Notes under the pieces: generated by a model | What the model was told of the DNA's origin: nothing | The model's input: only the letters and a program-made list of their open reading frames with translations | Database searches by the model: none | Assembly: GCA_001899635.1 (NCBI GenBank) | Contig: MKVQ01000023.1 | Span: forward strand, 223,815 to 287,814 | Source: Myxococcales bacterium 68-20 | Lineage (GTDB): Bacteria; Myxococcota_A; Polyangia; Polyangiales; Polyangiaceae | Direction: 5' to 3' | DNA length: 64,000 nt | Made by a program: the position numbers and the translations under genes | Shown: positions 62,423 through 64,000 of the stretch, piece by piece | Position numbering within the stretch: the first letter of the stretch is position 1 | Layout: every line of letters begins with the position of its first letter

Positions 62423-62533
62423 ATAGAAGTAGTCCGTACACTCGATGCGCTCGACCGTCATCACGATGGTCGAGCGCGGCAGCGTCCGGCGGACCGCAAG
62501 ATTCTCCAAGTCGGCACCGCGGCGCGCGGGCAT
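62423..62533 (-). pseudogene. Remnant of a 50985-51728-type lipoprotein gene
   Basis: About 37 codons read [20 protein letters not shown] then RIECTDYFY on the minus strand. They resemble the end of the lipoprotein at 50985-51728 (HSTVVMTVEREDLHMECTDH). No signal peptide or other part of the gene is seen upstream. It is probably what is left of a truncated paralogue between the convergent-side end of 60973-62409 and the AraC-type gene. Confidence 0.5.
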
Positions 62534-62608
62534 CGTCGGACCATGGGCTCACGAGAATCGTCCGTGCCGCCGCTGCAGAAGCGAAGGCGCCGGAGTAGAG
62601 TCAGCGGG

Positions 62609-63457
62609 ATGATGACGACGACGCTGCACGAAGGCTCTCTCCGCGTCGTCGACTATTGCTGCACCGCACGTCCCGGCGACCCATCCGTCGTCGAGGTGCA
62701 CCCGGACTTCTCGATCTCCTACGTACGGCGCGGAAGCTTCGGGTACCGGAGTCGTGGACGTTCGTTCGAGCTCGTGGCCGGGTCGCTGCTCGTCGGGCGA
62801 CGGGGCGACGAGTACGTCTGCACGCACGAACATCACGCGGGCGGCGACGAGTGCCTCTCGTTCGCGCTCACGCCCGAGATCGTGGACGAGATCGGTGGCC
62901 GTCCCGAGGTCTGGCAGGTGGGAAGCGTCCCGCCGCTGCCGGAGCTCATGCTCGTCGGCGAGATGGGGCAAGCCGCGGCGAACGGAGCAAGCGACGTCCG
63001 ACTCGACGAGGTCGGCCTCGAGATGGCGGCACGCTTCGTCGAGGTGGTATCCGGGCAGAAGAGAAGCCCCGTCGAGGCCAGCGCACGCGACCGCCGTCGT
63101 GCCGTCGAGGTGGCGCTCTGGCTCGACGAGCGCTCACACGAGCCGATCGATCTCGAGACGATCGCGAAGGAAGCAGGCTCGAGCCCGTTCCATTTCCTGC
63201 GCCTCTTCTCGAAAGTCCTCGGCGTCAGCCCGCACCAATACGTGGTTCGCTCCCGCCTGCGCCGTGCGGCCCGTCTCCTCCTGGAGGACACGCGGCCGAT
63301 CACCGAGATCGCGTTCGAGGTCGGCTTCGGCGACCTCTCGAACTTCGTGCGCACGTTCCGTCGTGCCGCCGGCGCCTCGCCGAGGAGCTTCCGCCGCGCA
63401 GCTCGAGGCGACCGCAAGTTCCGCCAAGATCGCGCCCTCGCTCGATCGCTAGGGTGA
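62609..63457 (+). CDS. AraC-family transcriptional regulator
   Basis: 282 residues from ATG 62609. The N-terminal 150 residues form a cupin-like sensing domain ([40 protein letters not shown]). The C-terminal 100 residues are the double helix-turn-helix: [33 protein letters not shown], and then [20 protein letters not shown]. The presence of ECxxC-like Cys and His residues in the sensor part may matter for ligand binding. The VOC gene follows after 41 bp, so the two are probably cotranscribed, and the VOC protein may act on the inducing compound. Confidence 0.9.
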   Translation: MMTTTLHEGSLRVVDYCCTARPGDPSVVEVHPDFSISYVRRGSFGYRSRGRSFELVAGSLLVGRRGDEYVCTHEHHAGGDECLSFALTPEIVDEIGGRPEVWQVGSVPPLPELMLVGEMGQAAANGASDVRLDEVGLEMAARFVEVVSGQKRSPVEASARDRRRAVEVALWLDERSHEPIDLETIAKEAGSSPFHFLRLFSKVLGVSPHQYVVRSRLRRAARLLLEDTRPITEIAFEVGFGDLSNFVRTFRRAAGASPRSFRRAARGDRKFRQDRALARSLG

Positions 63458-63487
63458 CCTCCACATCGATTCCTCGTCGGGAATCGC

Positions 63488-63493
63488 AGGAGG
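63488..63493 (+). promoter_or_regulatory. Strong ribosome binding site of VOC gene
   Basis: AGGAGG lies 5 nt before ATG 63499 and fixes that start. Confidence 0.65.
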
Positions 63494-63498
63494 TCATC

Positions 63499-63861
63499 AT
63501 GTACGATCACATCGGGCTCACCGTGAAAGACATCGACGCAAGCGTCCGCTTCTACTCGGCGGTGCTCGCTCCGCTCGGCTACGAGCTCTGCTCGCGCGAT
63601 TCAACGAGCGCGGGCTTGGGACCGAAGGACGCGCCGGCGCTGTGGCTGTACCAGTCGGACAAGGCTCGGCCCGCAGCGACGCACATCGCCTTCAGCGCGG
63701 ACGCACGGAAGGCCGTCGATGGATTCCACGCAGCAGCCATCGAGACCGGCGGTCGCGACAACGGGCCGCCCGGCGTTCGCGCCGATTACGCGCCGACGTA
63801 CTACGCAGCGTTCGTCATCGATCCCGATGGCAACAACGTCGAGGTCGTCTGCAACGAGTAG
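63499..63861 (+). CDS. VOC-family protein (glyoxalase/bleomycin-resistance-like)
   Basis: 120 residues, a single VOC domain. It opens MYDHIGLTVKDIDASVRFYS and ends FVIDPDGNNVEVVCNE, the usual first and last strands; the His of DHIG and the final Glu are candidate metal ligands, with His in THIAFSA as the third. Such proteins act as lyases, dioxygenases or antibiotic-binding proteins. The AraC-type gene 41 bp upstream is its probable regulator. The remaining 139 bp of the window contain no recognisable gene. Confidence 0.88.
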   Translation: MYDHIGLTVKDIDASVRFYSAVLAPLGYELCSRDSTSAGLGPKDAPALWLYQSDKARPAATHIAFSADARKAVDGFHAAAIETGGRDNGPPGVRADYAPTYYAAFVIDPDGNNVEVVCNE

Positions 63862-64000
63862 TTGTCGGCGAAGGATGTGGCGGGCTGGGCTCGGGTTGCC
63901 GAGCTCGGCGTCCTTCGCAACGAACGGCGCGGCCCCCGAAGCAGCCGCGCCATCGCCCTTGGCGCTCTCGGATCGCCCTTGGCCGTTCCTTGGGCCACCT

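Noticed and set aside
1-64000. tRNA, rRNA, insertion sequence or integrase genes
   Set aside because: Looked for conserved tRNA arms, rRNA segments, transposase motifs and terminal repeats while reading; none was recognised.

Overview
The window is high-GC DNA (third codon positions almost always G or C) that looks like a myxobacterium of the order Polyangiales. The signs are many secreted lipoproteins with low-complexity Asp/Gly/Pro linkers after the lipobox, a eukaryote-like Ser/Thr kinase, an FHA-domain sigma-54 activator, CGxCG-type Cys-rich proteins, IgGFc-binding-type proteins and extensive paralogy. No rRNA, tRNA, CRISPR array, insertion sequence or phage gene was recognised. Genus and species cannot be fixed from the sequence alone.

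Layout. 1-11.6 kb: the 3' part of a Cys-rich protein, an SDR oxidoreductase, a secreted beta-propeller lipoprotein, a small lipoprotein divergent from an FHA/sigma-54 activator, a membrane protein coupled to a Ser/Thr kinase, two tandem M23 peptidase lipoproteins, an OmpA-like lipoprotein and a Nudix hydrolase. 11.9-14.0 kb: a UbiA-type prenyltransferase, a small integral membrane protein resembling the Pyr4/PaxB terpene cyclases of fungal meroterpenoid pathways, and a LuxR-type regulator. 14.1-18.0 kb: a propeller lipoprotein and an envelope protein/TPR protein/ECF sigma module (module A). 18.1-25.1 kb: a tightly coupled five-gene lipoprotein cassette (cassette A). 25.3-35.3 kb: a mosaic stretch with a haloacid dehalogenase, a gutted alcohol dehydrogenase, a DyP peroxidase operon, a probably acquired diaminopimelate dehydrogenase, a multiply frameshifted gene, a YCII-domain protein, a GH1 glycosidase and an unknown gene. 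35.8-42.8 kb: cassette B, a second copy of the five-gene cassette in the same order. 43.0-50.8 kb: a lipoprotein with seven knottin-like modules, a TSUP transporter, a PEGA/carboxypeptidase-regulatory-like lipoprotein, a Cys-rich lipoprotein and module B (the paralogue of module A). 51.0-63.9 kb: a lipoprotein, a two-domain VOC protein, a seven-gene heme-uptake operon with a Fur-box-like palindrome, a divergent lipoprotein, an AraC regulator and a VOC protein.

How the genes may work together. Each cassette encodes five lipoproteins: one with CGxCG repeats, two predicted seven-bladed WG-repeat propellers, one seven-bladed RCC1-type propeller and one IgGFc-binding-type protein. Overlapping stop/start codons suggest equimolar production of a cell-surface assembly. 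ECF module A sits divergently beside cassette A, and module B lies about 5.4 kb downstream of cassette B, so sigma control of the cassettes is a plausible inference. The heme locus runs from TonB receptor through two HmuY-type lipoproteins and the HmuTUV ABC transporter to the HmuS heme-handling protein. The prenyltransferase/cyclase pair suggests a compact terpenoid-hybrid pathway whose aromatic substrate, prenyl donor and epoxidase would have to be encoded elsewhere.
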